Source of the DNA: Nocardia mikamii NBRC 108933
Lineage (GTDB): Bacteria > Actinomycetota > Actinomycetes > Mycobacteriales > Mycobacteriaceae
Assembly (NCBI RefSeq): GCF_001613505.1
Contig: NZ_BDCM01000006.1
Span: 1-64,000 of the forward strand
Direction: 5' to 3'
DNA: 64,000 nt
The translations under genes and the position numbers were made by a program. Below, piece after piece: positions 36,279 through 46,432 of the stretch (position 1 is its first letter; every line of letters begins with the position of its first letter). The notes below the pieces were generated by a model. The model did no database searches. It had not been told where the DNA came from and saw only the letters and a list, made by a program, of their open reading frames with translations.

Positions 36279-38476
36279 GCCTGACCGCACCGCAGCTGCT
36301 CGAAGCGATTGTTCTCGACGCGGCCCATGCCGCCCTGAAGTCGCCAGTCTATGCCGAGCAGCAGATCGAGCCTCGGGCATTTGCCCAGGTCAATCGGGCC
36401 AGCCTGCTAGAGCTCGTGGCGAGGGTGCCTACGTTGCGAGCCGAGCTTGCGCAGACCTATCGCGACGAGTTGAGTGAAACGCACCCGCATCTAGTGGCGC
36501 TGCTGAGCGACAGTGCCACGGATAGTGCAGCCGCAGCGGCAGTGCTACGTGATCCGCGGGCGATCCGGGCACGTCGTGGTCGGTCCCGGCTCTCCGCGAA
36601 GGCCGGGAGCAACGGCGAGCAGTCGTCTGTTGCAGACGAGCGCAGTCCGGCGACGGCGCGTCGGCTGGAACGTTACGAACAACGCCTGACCGAGATCCGT
36701 ACGGCCCGCGACCGAGCGAGAGTACAGCGCGACTACGCCCGTGCCGAGGCGGACCAATTGCGCCGGGAGCTCGAAACCGCCAAAGAGGATCGAGACGAGT
36801 CGCTGGCAGTCATCGAGGGACTGCGAGCCAAACTGGCCGCCGAACATGCCCACGTGGCGGAACTGGCAACGGATGTGCTGGCGGCGGCGGCAGTACTGAA
36901 GGCTGCGATGCTCCCGCCCCCGACCGAGATTCCGGTGGAAGACATCGACGTCGATCCGCGGGAGCGTGAAGCCGCCGTCGATACTCGGACATCGGAGGCA
37001 GCGCCCCTGGCTGACCCGATAGTTGCCGCAGCACTGACGCGGGCCGATGTATCGCCGGACGTGCTGTTGTCAGTGCTGAACGCCTTGCTTGAACCGCCCG
37101 CCCCGGAGGAATCGGTGTGGGTCGGTGAGCCGCGCGAGATAGCGTTGACGCCGCTCGGCGGGGGGACCGATATCGGTGGCTCCTGCATGCTGGTGACCGT
37201 CGGCGACGTCCGGATTCTCATAGACGCCGGGATGCATGCCAACAAGCGCATCGATCAAGCCGGACCCGAACACATCGACGTGGCCCTTGCCGGGCCAATC
37301 GCCGCGATCGTCATCACGCACGCACATAACGACCACGCCGGGTACGTACCGGCACTGATAGCGAATTACCCGACTGTGCCGGTGATCTGCACCCCAGAGA
37401 CCGCGGCGATCCTTCCGACGATGTGGAGCGATTCGGTGCGGGTGTTCGACCGCGCGCGTGGCAGTCATGTGGGGAGTGACGAACCGCTGGCCGAGCCGCC
37501 GTACGGGGATGTGCAGGTCTATGCTGCGCAGCGCCGCATCCGGGAGGTGCAGTGCGGCCGGGTTGTCGAGATCGCTGCCGGAGTCACGATCACGCTATTC
37601 CCGGCCGGTCATATTCTTGGCGCTGCCGGTGTGGTGGTGTCTGCCGGCCCGAACCGGGTCACGGTCACCGGGGACGTGTCCGACCTGGCGCAGATCAGTG
37701 TTCCTGGCCTGGTCGTACCGGATATGGCACATGGGTCGGATCTCCTGGTCATCGAGTCGACGTATTGCGGGCCGCAGAGCTCCAACCGCGAGGCCGAAGT
37801 AGAAAAGTTCGTCCGGATTGTGTCCGAGACCGTCGGTGACCCCGCAAACGGTGGGCGGGTGCTCGTGCCGGCCTTCGCGCTCGGGAGGGCACAGGAGGTC
37901 GCGTTGACGCTGCGTCACCGACTGCCAGATGTGCCGGTTCTCATCGATGGGATGGCCAAGGACATAGCGAAGATCTACGAGGAGCAGACCGCCAAAACCG
38001 CACGACCGCTGAAGATATACGGCGAACAGGTGTCCGCGGTGCAGCCGGGCGAGCGTGATCAGCTTTTGCGCACATTCCGGCGTGGGGTCGTTGTAACCAC
38101 ATCGGGGATGTTGACGGCAGGTCCCGCCGTCACCTGGGCACGCTCGATCCTCCCAGATCCGGACGCGGCACTTCTGCTCGCGGGCTACCAGGATGAGGAA
38201 TCTCCTGGGTTCGAGCTGCTCGAACTGGCGAAGACCAACAGCCGGGCCATGTTCGTACTTGACCGGGAGGAACTCGCGGTGAACGCGCGAGTCGCGAAGT
38301 TCGGGCTGTCGGCCCACGCCGACCGGCGTGGTCTGTCCTCCATCATCACCGAAGTCGGTGCGCGAGAGGTGATGTTGGTGCATGGGATTGCGTCCAAACA
38401 ACGAGACTTCGCAGACAACCTCACCCGCCGTGGATTCCATGTTGCCCCCACCCGGCACTGGCAGTTCGCCGGTTGA
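36275..38476 (+). CDS. Metallo-beta-lactamase/beta-CASP nuclease with N-terminal coiled coil
   Basis: The ATG overlaps the previous stop (ATGA), so translation is coupled; the product is 733 residues. Residues about 120-210 form a coiled coil (RRLERYEQRLTEIRTARDRA, ADQLRRELETAKEDRDESLA). The metallo-beta-lactamase core has ITHAHNDHAGY near 348, AGHILGAAG, VTGDVSDL and LSAHADRRGL. The beta-CASP insert has VPAFALGRAQEVAL and TTSGMLTAGPA. All metal ligands of RNase J/CPSF-73-type enzymes are present, so nuclease activity on RNA or DNA is likely. I know of no such nuclease as a standard DISARM component. With the STAND gene it may form a sensor-effector pair. Confidence 0.8.
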   Translation: MSLTAPQLLEAIVLDAAHAALKSPVYAEQQIEPRAFAQVNRASLLELVARVPTLRAELAQTYRDELSETHPHLVALLSDSATDSAAAAAVLRDPRAIRARRGRSRLSAKAGSNGEQSSVADERSPATARRLERYEQRLTEIRTARDRARVQRDYARAEADQLRRELETAKEDRDESLAVIEGLRAKLAAEHAHVAELATDVLAAAAVLKAAMLPPPTEIPVEDIDVDPREREAAVDTRTSEAAPLADPIVAAALTRADVSPDVLLSVLNALLEPPAPEESVWVGEPREIALTPLGGGTDIGGSCMLVTVGDVRILIDAGMHANKRIDQAGPEHIDVALAGPIAAIVITHAHNDHAGYVPALIANYPTVPVICTPETAAILPTMWSDSVRVFDRARGSHVGSDEPLAEPPYGDVQVYAAQRRIREVQCGRVVEIAAGVTITLFPAGHILGAAGVVVSAGPNRVTVTGDVSDLAQISVPGLVVPDMAHGSDLLVIESTYCGPQSSNREAEVEKFVRIVSETVGDPANGGRVLVPAFALGRAQEVALTLRHRLPDVPVLIDGMAKDIAKIYEEQTAKTARPLKIYGEQVSAVQPGERDQLLRTFRRGVVVTTSGMLTAGPAVTWARSILPDPDAALLLAGYQDEESPGFELLELAKTNSRAMFVLDREELAVNARVAKFGLSAHADRRGLSSIITEVGAREVMLVHGIASKQRDFADNLTRRGFHVAPTRHWQFAG

Positions 38477-38615
38477 GGAGTTCCCACCACCGATGCCTAC
38501 CGCATTGGAGGATAGATAAGGGAATCAACACCGATGTGCCGCCAGTCACGCTATCGAGATCTCGGTCGACGAAGGTCAGGCACACTGATTTTCTCTCGGC
38601 ATGAAAGGCTCCCGG

Positions 38616-40994
38616 ATGACCGAAGATGCATCCCTGATCAGCGTATTGCTGCCCGGGACAACGGATCCCGGATTGGATGGCCTTGCATTCAGCACCTTTG
38701 TCGACAGCGGGATCGCTGTACCTGTATCCCCGGTCGACCAGTTGCTGGTTGCGTTCAGTCGTCATCTGATCGACCGGATGCCCCGCAGCGTGGCGGTCGT
38801 GCAACTACCGCGTGCCCACCACAGGATCGCGCTGACGCTCGCAGTCTGTATGCACTTGCTGCGGTTGCAGCAACCATTGGTTGCCGGGCCGGTTGTGCTT
38901 GCCGCACTCGATGTCGACTTGACCGCGCAGCTGCAGCAACTCAGGATACGCAATTACCGAAATATGGCGCTGGACCGAGACAATCCGCTATCGGCTCAGC
39001 GGCTTACCGGTCTTGGAAAACTCGCTCCAGTGGTCGGCAATACGCTCCGCCCGGCAGACAGCTCCCTCGTTTATTTCAATACTCGGGTCGGCAATCCTGT
39101 ACTGCCGCAATGTAACCCACCGCTCGTCATTCTCGATGCAGCTTCGATCACCAACGCGGACAGCCGAGCGCGGTTGCTCACGTGGGCATCGAACCACTCA
39201 GCTGTTTTGACAGTTGTTGTCGGCGATATCGGCGACGAGTCCCTCGTGAAAGCCGTGACCGCGACCGGGTCCGCACCGCTAGTTCTCCCGGTTACCGATG
39301 CGGAGGTAAATACGCTGGTCTATGAACTCAATAGGCAGAAGCCCGAACCCAGTCCGCTGTCGAGTATGTGGATGTTGTGGCACGAGAAGCAGCCACCACT
39401 CAGCATCTACCGTGCCGGCGACACCGAGATTAACGCTGCGATCGCCCGTGCTTTCGCCTGTTTGGCGACTCGGCCCAACGGGCCCATGCCGCCAGCGCTC
39501 AATTACCCGACCGAGCTGCTCCATTCGGGTACCCGCCTGGCAGCCGCGGTGCACGACTACCGCAGCGCCTGTGCCCTGGCGGTCCGCCCCGGCGAGGGCC
39601 CCAGCACCCTGCTAGGCGTGCTCAACGGACTGACATTCACGGGCCCCGGGCCATGGCACGCGTGGGGGGTCGCACGGTGGGGCGAACTCAAGGTCGCTGT
39701 GGAAACGTTGTGGCGGCATCTCGAAGAGACAAATCCGAAGCTCGGCCCCCTCTGGGAGCTACTCGCTCGCGCCGAGCGGGTCGGCTGTGACCGGATCCTG
39801 ATCCGATGTCACAGTAAGGCAGCGGCCGTGGCCACGACCCAATCGCTCAGCAGCAAGAATCGGACCAACGCGCAGGTCGCACTGTGGGCGCGTGTCGGCG
39901 CGAAGGTCGAGGTCGACACGTTCGCCAAGCGCTATCCGCCCGGGCACGCCGATATCCAGATTCTTACCGGAAAGCCTCCACCGTGGCATTTCTCACTGCT
40001 CTTCAGTGGTGAAGCCCACGAAACATGGCTTCTTGCATACGCTGTCGAAGACGCTGCCCTGCGTCACCAGTTGGGTCGTTGGAACGACATCACCAATGCA
40101 TGGCGACTTAACACATTCCGGGCGCTCGGTGTACCCGAGCCACCCCCTGTCGTCGGCCCACAATCGGCCACTGGAATCGACAGCACGCCGCCCGACCCCC
40201 CACCCGAACTGCATCTACCTCAACTATCGATCCTCGATGTGCTCGACAGCGCCAGTAGTGCAATCGACTCTCCATCGCTCGTCGGCGCGGCACCTGGCGA
40301 CGGGCGCAGTCCCGCTACCACCACCAACTGTGTACCAATATTGCTGGACAACGGACGAACCTGGTGGGTGCGTAACGAGACGGACCAGTTCGGCGACTTG
40401 GCCACGCCCGTGCTAGTGGTTACCGACGACCAGCGCTACCTGCCTGTGCGTGACGTCCGACCGGGCGATGCGATTATCGTTCCAGCCGGTGACGGCACGG
40501 ATTCGCTTCACGCTCGTCTGGTAGCACTCAGCCACACCAACGACGATGTCGCTTCGTTCGACGCAATACTCGGGCAATTCCGCCGGGCCGCCCGCACAGT
40601 ATTGGAAATGCATTCCACACAGCAGGCGGCAATAGCGGCGGTTCGCGATGCGGGCGCGCAAGCACCAGGCGAGCTGGCTATGTGGGCTAGCGGCCGCACC
40701 ATCGCACCTCGGGTACCCGCGGATATCGTTGCTGTGTTTCGAGCCGCACAGCAAACCGCTCCTGACCAGTGGCTGCTACACCTCGTTGCCGGACGGCTCC
40801 GCACCCTGCACCGCTCGCTTGGCTATTTCGTAAAAGCACTGGCCTCGGGCCGCGCCGATGATGCCGTGAGAAAGCTCCGCCGCCTCATTGGTGACGGGGC
40901 CGATGAGCTCTTGGACGAGTTCCTCGTCGTCACGGTCATCCGTGTGGGCAGGCCCACGGACGTACCCGGCGGCCTATCAGGGCGGATCCAGTGA
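38616..40994 (+). CDS. DISARM accessory protein in DrmE-like position
   Basis: I chose ATG 38616 because AAAGG lies 7 bases before it; ATG 38601 has no such site. The product is 792 residues. The first ~230 alternate strands and helices like a degenerate helicase or Rossmann fold (VAVVQLPRAHHRIALTLAVC, PPLVILDAASITNADSRARL, HSAVLTVVVGDIGDESLVKA) without a Walker A lysine. The rest is helical, and the end LIGDGADELLDEFLVVTVIR is well conserved in appearance. It lies directly before drmA, so DrmE is the nearest comparison, but I assign this by position and size only. Confidence 0.5.
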   Translation: MTEDASLISVLLPGTTDPGLDGLAFSTFVDSGIAVPVSPVDQLLVAFSRHLIDRMPRSVAVVQLPRAHHRIALTLAVCMHLLRLQQPLVAGPVVLAALDVDLTAQLQQLRIRNYRNMALDRDNPLSAQRLTGLGKLAPVVGNTLRPADSSLVYFNTRVGNPVLPQCNPPLVILDAASITNADSRARLLTWASNHSAVLTVVVGDIGDESLVKAVTATGSAPLVLPVTDAEVNTLVYELNRQKPEPSPLSSMWMLWHEKQPPLSIYRAGDTEINAAIARAFACLATRPNGPMPPALNYPTELLHSGTRLAAAVHDYRSACALAVRPGEGPSTLLGVLNGLTFTGPGPWHAWGVARWGELKVAVETLWRHLEETNPKLGPLWELLARAERVGCDRILIRCHSKAAAVATTQSLSSKNRTNAQVALWARVGAKVEVDTFAKRYPPGHADIQILTGKPPPWHFSLLFSGEAHETWLLAYAVEDAALRHQLGRWNDITNAWRLNTFRALGVPEPPPVVGPQSATGIDSTPPDPPPELHLPQLSILDVLDSASSAIDSPSLVGAAPGDGRSPATTTNCVPILLDNGRTWWVRNETDQFGDLATPVLVVTDDQRYLPVRDVRPGDAIIVPAGDGTDSLHARLVALSHTNDDVASFDAILGQFRRAARTVLEMHSTQQAAIAAVRDAGAQAPGELAMWASGRTIAPRVPADIVAVFRAAQQTAPDQWLLHLVAGRLRTLHRSLGYFVKALASGRADDAVRKLRRLIGDGADELLDEFLVVTVIRVGRPTDVPGGLSGRIQ

Positions 40995-40996
40995 AC

Positions 40997-41014
40997 CGCC
41001 GCTGGCCAGCGGCG
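40997..41014 (+). terminator. Perfect 18-bp palindrome directly after the DrmE-position gene
   Basis: CGCCGCTGGCCAGCGGCG begins two bases after the stop codon and is self-complementary throughout. It has no U-tract, so it could be a weak terminator or mRNA-stabilising hairpin. A second inverted repeat (CCGAACCCC 41036-41044, GGGGTTCGG 41082-41090) lies in the drmA leader. Confidence 0.45.
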
Positions 41015-41142
41015 CAAAAGCGTAAACTCTCTGTGCCGAACCCCTTGGCGCACAACCGAAGACAGCCTTTCTCAACTCACGGGGGTTCGGTCGCTGACAG
41101 AGATGTCGACTGGGGTTCAACCACATACTCTTCGAGGACAAC

Positions 41143-44100
41143 ATGACCGTAGTCACTCCGCACGACACCGGTACCTCGATCCCGCCTGCTGGCATCGACC
41201 GAGATCGGCAGAATCGGGCCGAGGAGATCCTCGTCCATCATGTCCTTGCGGAACTGGTGGACGCGCTGACCGACCGGTCCGGTGGCGAGCACCCTTTCCC
41301 CTGGTCACCTGAGCAGCGAGTACGCATCGGAGTACTCAGCGCCACGATCGCACCTTTGGCCAATCTCAACGTCGACGGAGGTGGCGGCGCCAAGTCTCCA
41401 GCCACCACGCCCCCGGTCGAAAACCGCGGAGTGATCGGGTTGGATTTCGTGGTGAAGGGAACTCCGGTCACCGTCGATCTCACCATCGATGTCGGCTACG
41501 CCATTTACCAGCAACTCTTACCGGCCTTCACCGACTTGTCAGAGGAAGCTGCGCGGTTGACCGCTTCGGCTCCGAACAACTCCCGTCACCGCCCCACGGT
41601 CACGCTCAACCCGACCTGGTACCGCGATCAACGTCGCGTCAGCCTGTCCATGTCCATCCCCGTGACCGGGGACGAGTACACACGCATCAGCAGCGAACTA
41701 CCTGGGGGCTGTCCCTTGGCAGCCGATGCACAGACTGCGGTGACCAACCACTACGCCGGTAATGCCGCGCTTCGGAAGCTGACGAAAAACCAGACCCTGC
41801 CGGTGGCCGCGGTCATGGGCACTGAGACGGCATTCCGTCAGGCAGTCGACTCGCGCCGTGATCCACGCTGGACGCCAATCGCTCCGATACCCCGCGTGAC
41901 CGTCTCGACAATGCCCACCGTGGACGGTGACACTGCGGTATCGGTCTCGATTACCAACGCATTGGCGATCGAGGCACGCGGGTTGCAAGACTTGGCCATC
42001 TACGACACCACCCTCTCGGTCACCGTCGACGCGCCCGAGTTGCGACCTCGTCGACTCGGGTTTGCCAACGATGACTGCCGCTACGCCTCCCGCGCAACAG
42101 TTGTCGGCCGGGGCCGTGGTTGCGTCGCTCGGGCGGGAGACAAGCCGAATGTGCTGATTGCCGACACTCTCCCGATCCACACCCAGCACCAAACCAGTTC
42201 AGCTGACCCGACGGACATTTCGTTCGGGAATCTCGTCGGCAATTGGGCTGCCGCGTTGCGTTCGCTGAGCACGGAGATGCGAAGCTTCCACCGCGGCTGG
42301 GACTTCAGCGCGGCTCAGACCATCGACGAGCAGCATCAGATTCAAGTCCTCCAAACGCAGTTCGAGGCCGAAGTCGAACGTTTCGAGCTCGGATTGGACC
42401 TTTTACGTACCGACCCCCACCTTGCCCGCGCCTTCGAGCTAGCCAACGATTCGTTCGCAGCGGCCCGCGGCTCGACCGCGCGATGGCGACTATTCCAGCT
42501 GGTCTTTATAGTGTCCGAACTCGCGGCCCTGGTCGGCCGCGAAAAACCTGCCGACCCGCGCCTACGTAAGGAGCTCGACGCGGTTGACGTCCTCTGGTTT
42601 CCCACGGGTGGCGGCAAGACCGAGGCATATCTCGGCCTGATCGTCATTGCTCTGTTCTATGACCGCTTTCGCGGCAAAGAACGAGGTACCAGCGCATGGT
42701 TGCTGTTCCCGCTGCGAATGTTGTCGGTACAACAACTTTCCCGCGTCAATGCGATACTGCATCACGCGGAAATCGTACGTACTGCACAGAACCTCCCTGG
42801 AGACCCGTTCACACTCGGCTACTTCGTCGGTGCGGGCAATACCCCGAATCGCTTGGCGTACCCCGACATCCACGGTTGGTGGCCCGGTCTGGCGGACTTT
42901 GCGAGAAAGTCCCAGCCGGAGCGGGACAAGAAACGACTCGTGGGCGCTTGTCCCGCCTGCGGGAGCGACAACAGCGTCGGACTGGACTGCGACCTTACTG
43001 ATCAGCGCCTATTACACGTATGCCGTGCCTGCAAGCATGTGCTGTCGGTCCACGCTAGTGACGATGAGACCACCCGCTACCAGTCTTCGGTCATCGTTTC
43101 GACCGTCGACAAGGTGTGTGCATTCTCCCGCAATGGCCAGTTGACCGCTATCAACCACGGCCCTCGCGCGCGGTGCCCACAGCACGGCTGGTACACACAC
43201 CAGAAATGTATTGCCGAGAACTGTTCGACCTCACCGTCGACGCACACGGCGCCAACCGGTTTCAAGGATCCAACACCGGCTTTGTGGATCCAAGACGAGC
43301 TACATCTCGTCCGAGAAGAACTCGGAGTATTTGCCGCGCACTACCACACCTTGCTGGCTGAGCTCGCGCGTGGTGCAAAGAACGAACCCTCCAAGGTGAT
43401 CGCCGCCACCGCCACCATCGAGCAGTTCGAGGACCAGCTTTCCCAAGTATACGGCCGCCGACCCCGTATGTTCCCCACCGGTGGAGGCACTCTGGACCGT
43501 TCCTTCTATACGACGGTGACTAATAATGTTCGCCGTATCTATCTCGGGGTTTTGCCCTCGGGCGGTGGCACCATCAAAGTCGATCTCGCTGGCGAGGTGA
43601 CTGTCCGCCTTGTCGAACACATCCACCGTCTCACGGACGACCCAGCTCCGCTGCTCACCGTGATGGCCGACGCTGGAATAACGCTTACCACTGCCGATGC
43701 GAGATCGATGCTGTTCACATACGAGCTCGCGCTCGCCTACGTAAACTCCAAAGCGCACGGGGCAAACATCATCGACGACCTCAACCGTTTGTCGGAACGC
43801 CTTATCAGCTCCGGTGCTGATCGAGTGCGGTCCGAGTACCTCACCGGCGAGTCATCATTGGGCGAGCTCGCCGCGATCATCGCAGAGATCGAGGCATCCG
43901 ATCCAGCTGCAAGTCGAGCAGAGCGTATCCGCGGCATCGTGGGCACCTCTGTCGTGTCCCATGGTGTGGACCTCGACCGGTTGAACTTCGAGATCCTCGC
44001 CGGGATGCCGCCCACCTACGCTCATTACATCCAGGCAACCGCTAGAGCCGGCCGACAGCATGTGGGGCTCGTTATCGATATCTTCGACCGGAACAACCGT

Positions 44101-44598
44101 CGCGAGACATCGATGTATCAGAGCTTCCTCACCACCCACGCAGCCCTGGAACGGATGGTCGAACCGGTTCCTGTCAACCGGTTCGCGAGCCGGGCAATCG
44201 AGCGGACCCTACCGGGCATCGTCTGCGCTCTGTTGTGGGACGAGACCCGAGATCCCAGCTGGGGGACAATAGAAAATATCGGCAAGACAAACCGGTTTCG
44301 TGAATGGTGGAACGCCAGAGCTGCGGACCTCCTACCTCACATTTCCGAGCGTATTGCAAAAGCCTATCGCTGCCCGGTCCCGGACGTCGTCATGCATGCG
44401 GACGAGCAACGGCTCGTAGACGACGCCCAGCGCCGCTGGCGCGAGATCGAACTTCCACGTGTCCACCAGTGGCAGTCTGAATGGCTCACCGAGCTGTTCA
44501 CCGGGCCCGCCATGACCAGCCTCCGTGATGTGGAACAGCCAGCCGAATTCCGCGGAGGCAACCAGGCCCAACAGGTCATTTCCCGCATAACCGCCTGA
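41143..44598 (+). CDS. drmA: DISARM helicase DrmA
   Basis: ATG 41143 follows GAGGA at a good distance; the product is 1151 residues. After an N-terminal ~470-residue region comes a superfamily 2 helicase with Walker A VLWFPTGGGKTEAYLGL near 486. The segment WLLFPLRMLSVQQLSR follows, then DExH box LWIQDELHLVREELG near 720 and motif III ATATIEQFEDQL. Helicase domain 2 shows VSHGVDLDRLNFEILAGM and motif VI QATARAGRQHVGLVIDIFDR. A cysteine cluster (CPACGS, CRACKH, CPQHGW) is inserted between motifs. In DISARM, DrmA and DrmB form the core complex that engages incoming DNA. The gene order drmA-drmB-drmC is intact. Confidence 0.88.
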   Translation: MTVVTPHDTGTSIPPAGIDRDRQNRAEEILVHHVLAELVDALTDRSGGEHPFPWSPEQRVRIGVLSATIAPLANLNVDGGGGAKSPATTPPVENRGVIGLDFVVKGTPVTVDLTIDVGYAIYQQLLPAFTDLSEEAARLTASAPNNSRHRPTVTLNPTWYRDQRRVSLSMSIPVTGDEYTRISSELPGGCPLAADAQTAVTNHYAGNAALRKLTKNQTLPVAAVMGTETAFRQAVDSRRDPRWTPIAPIPRVTVSTMPTVDGDTAVSVSITNALAIEARGLQDLAIYDTTLSVTVDAPELRPRRLGFANDDCRYASRATVVGRGRGCVARAGDKPNVLIADTLPIHTQHQTSSADPTDISFGNLVGNWAAALRSLSTEMRSFHRGWDFSAAQTIDEQHQIQVLQTQFEAEVERFELGLDLLRTDPHLARAFELANDSFAAARGSTARWRLFQLVFIVSELAALVGREKPADPRLRKELDAVDVLWFPTGGGKTEAYLGLIVIALFYDRFRGKERGTSAWLLFPLRMLSVQQLSRVNAILHHAEIVRTAQNLPGDPFTLGYFVGAGNTPNRLAYPDIHGWWPGLADFARKSQPERDKKRLVGACPACGSDNSVGLDCDLTDQRLLHVCRACKHVLSVHASDDETTRYQSSVIVSTVDKVCAFSRNGQLTAINHGPRARCPQHGWYTHQKCIAENCSTSPSTHTAPTGFKDPTPALWIQDELHLVREELGVFAAHYHTLLAELARGAKNEPSKVIAATATIEQFEDQLSQVYGRRPRMFPTGGGTLDRSFYTTVTNNVRRIYLGVLPSGGGTIKVDLAGEVTVRLVEHIHRLTDDPAPLLTVMADAGITLTTADARSMLFTYELALAYVNSKAHGANIIDDLNRLSERLISSGADRVRSEYLTGESSLGELAAIIAEIEASDPAASRAERIRGIVGTSVVSHGVDLDRLNFEILAGMPPTYAHYIQATARAGRQHVGLVIDIFDRNNRRETSMYQSFLTTHAALERMVEPVPVNRFASRAIERTLPGIVCALLWDETRDPSWGTIENIGKTNRFREWWNARAADLLPHISERIAKAYRCPVPDVVMHADEQRLVDDAQRRWREIELPRVHQWQSEWLTELFTGPAMTSLRDVEQPAEFRGGNQAQQVISRITA

Positions 44599-44611
44599 TG
44601 AGGATCCGACG

Positions 44612-46432
44612 ATGAAGCGCTCGACCACCCAGGTTCTTTACCGTTACCTACCCGGTGCAGTTTTTGCTCACGATGACGGCTTCTATGCGCGTGTCCAACG
44701 CATCGACGGACGCCGGGTAAGCGGTGAAATCAACCAGACGGTCTTGCTGGACGAGTTGACAGGCGAAATCAGCCGTTGGCATCGCGACCAGATAGGTCTT
44801 CCGAACCCACAGACGAATCGTGACGAATTCGTTTTTATCAGACCCGAAGAGGTGGTCTGGGACGTCTTCCCGCTCACCTTCGAATGCGTGAACTCCGCAT
44901 GCGGTCGAGTCCGGCGCTGGTGGCGCCAGGACAAACTCATTGCCGATACCAAAGAGACCGGTCGACTCCGGTGTCGGCACTGCCACTCGAAGATGCGACA
45001 GCTCCGATACCTCACAGCCCATAATTGCGGAACCATGGAGCCTCTCCATTCGCCAACCTGCGCGACTTGCAACAGCCCGGCGAATATATACCTGGAGGAT
45101 CTCGGTTCATTCCGGGCCTCATCGTGGCGGTGCCACACTTGCGGTAGTACCCGGAACACCCGCTTTACCCCATGCGACTGTGGCCAATACGCCGACGGAA
45201 ACAAACAGCCTTACCGGCAGGGCTACACGGCGCGCGATCAACGTCTTTGGTATCCCCATGGCCTCACCATCCTCAACATCTCCTCGAACCAGACATACGA
45301 CAATCTTCAACGCAATAGCAGCCGCGGGGTCGTCGCACTGGCCTCCTGGCTAGGAGACCAGGAAAACCTAGCCGCATCCCTCGCCGAGCTGGACCAGCCC
45401 GCCACCGGCCCGCGCATGTCGGCGGAGCAATGGGCCGAGACCGAGGCCAAACTGCGGCAAAATGGTGTCGATGAGCGCACCATCGATGCTATCCGCGTGC
45501 TGCAGGCACCGGCCGATATCGGAACACCCGCAATCGTGGCCGGTGTCAACACCGACGTGATAGCGATGGCCGGTGAACGGTCGATGGTAGAGCGTGCGGG
45601 GCTGTTCGACCGCAACATCATCACCGACCGCCGGAGCTTCGCCGATGTCGTGGCGGACGCCTCCGGAACAGTGGCGGTCGCGACAGCATCCGCGGTTTCC
45701 AAGGCAATCAGAGGGCTCGGCATCCAGGACATCTCCGTCACTCAGAGCTTCCCGATCGTGACCGCCAGCTACGGATTTAGCCGAGCTTCCCGAGAGCCCG
45801 GTCAGGCACATCTGCGGACTTACGCAGCGTTACGTCAGTACGGCAACAAGACCCCGATCTTCGCCGTACCTGCGAACACAGAGGCATTGCTAATCACCTT
45901 CGACGCGCAAGCGATGCTCGGCTTCTTGCAGCACGCCGGCCTGTGGGCAGGCACGAGTCCGGCCACACTGCGTGACGCGAAGCTGAAAATCGCCGAGATC
46001 CTGGCCGACCGCGATAGTGAAGACGGTAGCGCCCGCGTTATCCGCCGCCTGGTGCACTCCGCTTCGCATGCGTTGCTACGTGCGCTGGATGACGGCCAAG
46101 CTGGCTTCGGCGAGTCGAGCCTCGCCGAATGGATCGTCCCCAATGCACTGACTTCGGCCATCTACGTAGTGTCGTATGCCGACTTCACTCTCGGAGCATT
46201 CGACACTGTGCAACGCCGCCGTATCGGACCGTGGCTCGAGCGAGCCGCCGATGGGATCGACCACTGTGATAATGATCCGTTGTGCTCGCAGACGTCGACT
46301 TTACGACCCCATGCCGCCTGCGACCGTTGCCTGTACATGTCGTACGGATGCAGAGTATGGAACGCCGAACTCGACCGTAAGTTACTGCGCCGCTTCTGGT
46401 TGTGGACGCGGCAACGAGCTGCGGCGCGATGA
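44612..46432 (+). CDS. drmB: DISARM protein DrmB (DUF1998, zinc-binding)
   Basis: The product is 606 residues, starting 13 bases after drmA with TGAGGATC upstream. The N-terminal third is a zinc-ribbon array: CVNSACGRVRRWW, CRHCHSKMRQL, CATCNSPAN, CHTCGSTRNTRF and CDCGQYADG. The C-terminal DUF1998 domain has VHSASHALLRALDD, DNDPLCSQTS and HAACDRCLYMSYGC. This two-part layout is that of DrmB, which binds DrmA and controls its ATPase and DNA loading. No key segment is missing, so the protein should be functional. Confidence 0.88.
   Translation: MKRSTTQVLYRYLPGAVFAHDDGFYARVQRIDGRRVSGEINQTVLLDELTGEISRWHRDQIGLPNPQTNRDEFVFIRPEEVVWDVFPLTFECVNSACGRVRRWWRQDKLIADTKETGRLRCRHCHSKMRQLRYLTAHNCGTMEPLHSPTCATCNSPANIYLEDLGSFRASSWRCHTCGSTRNTRFTPCDCGQYADGNKQPYRQGYTARDQRLWYPHGLTILNISSNQTYDNLQRNSSRGVVALASWLGDQENLAASLAELDQPATGPRMSAEQWAETEAKLRQNGVDERTIDAIRVLQAPADIGTPAIVAGVNTDVIAMAGERSMVERAGLFDRNIITDRRSFADVVADASGTVAVATASAVSKAIRGLGIQDISVTQSFPIVTASYGFSRASREPGQAHLRTYAALRQYGNKTPIFAVPANTEALLITFDAQAMLGFLQHAGLWAGTSPATLRDAKLKIAEILADRDSEDGSARVIRRLVHSASHALLRALDDGQAGFGESSLAEWIVPNALTSAIYVVSYADFTLGAFDTVQRRRIGPWLERAADGIDHCDNDPLCSQTSTLRPHAACDRCLYMSYGCRVWNAELDRKLLRRFWLWTRQRAAAR

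Noticed and set aside
41143..44598. Reading DrmA as an ordinary DEAD-box or restriction helicase
   Set aside because: The DELH box, the inserted cysteine cluster, the size and the adjacency to DUF1998 and PLD genes fit DrmA specifically.
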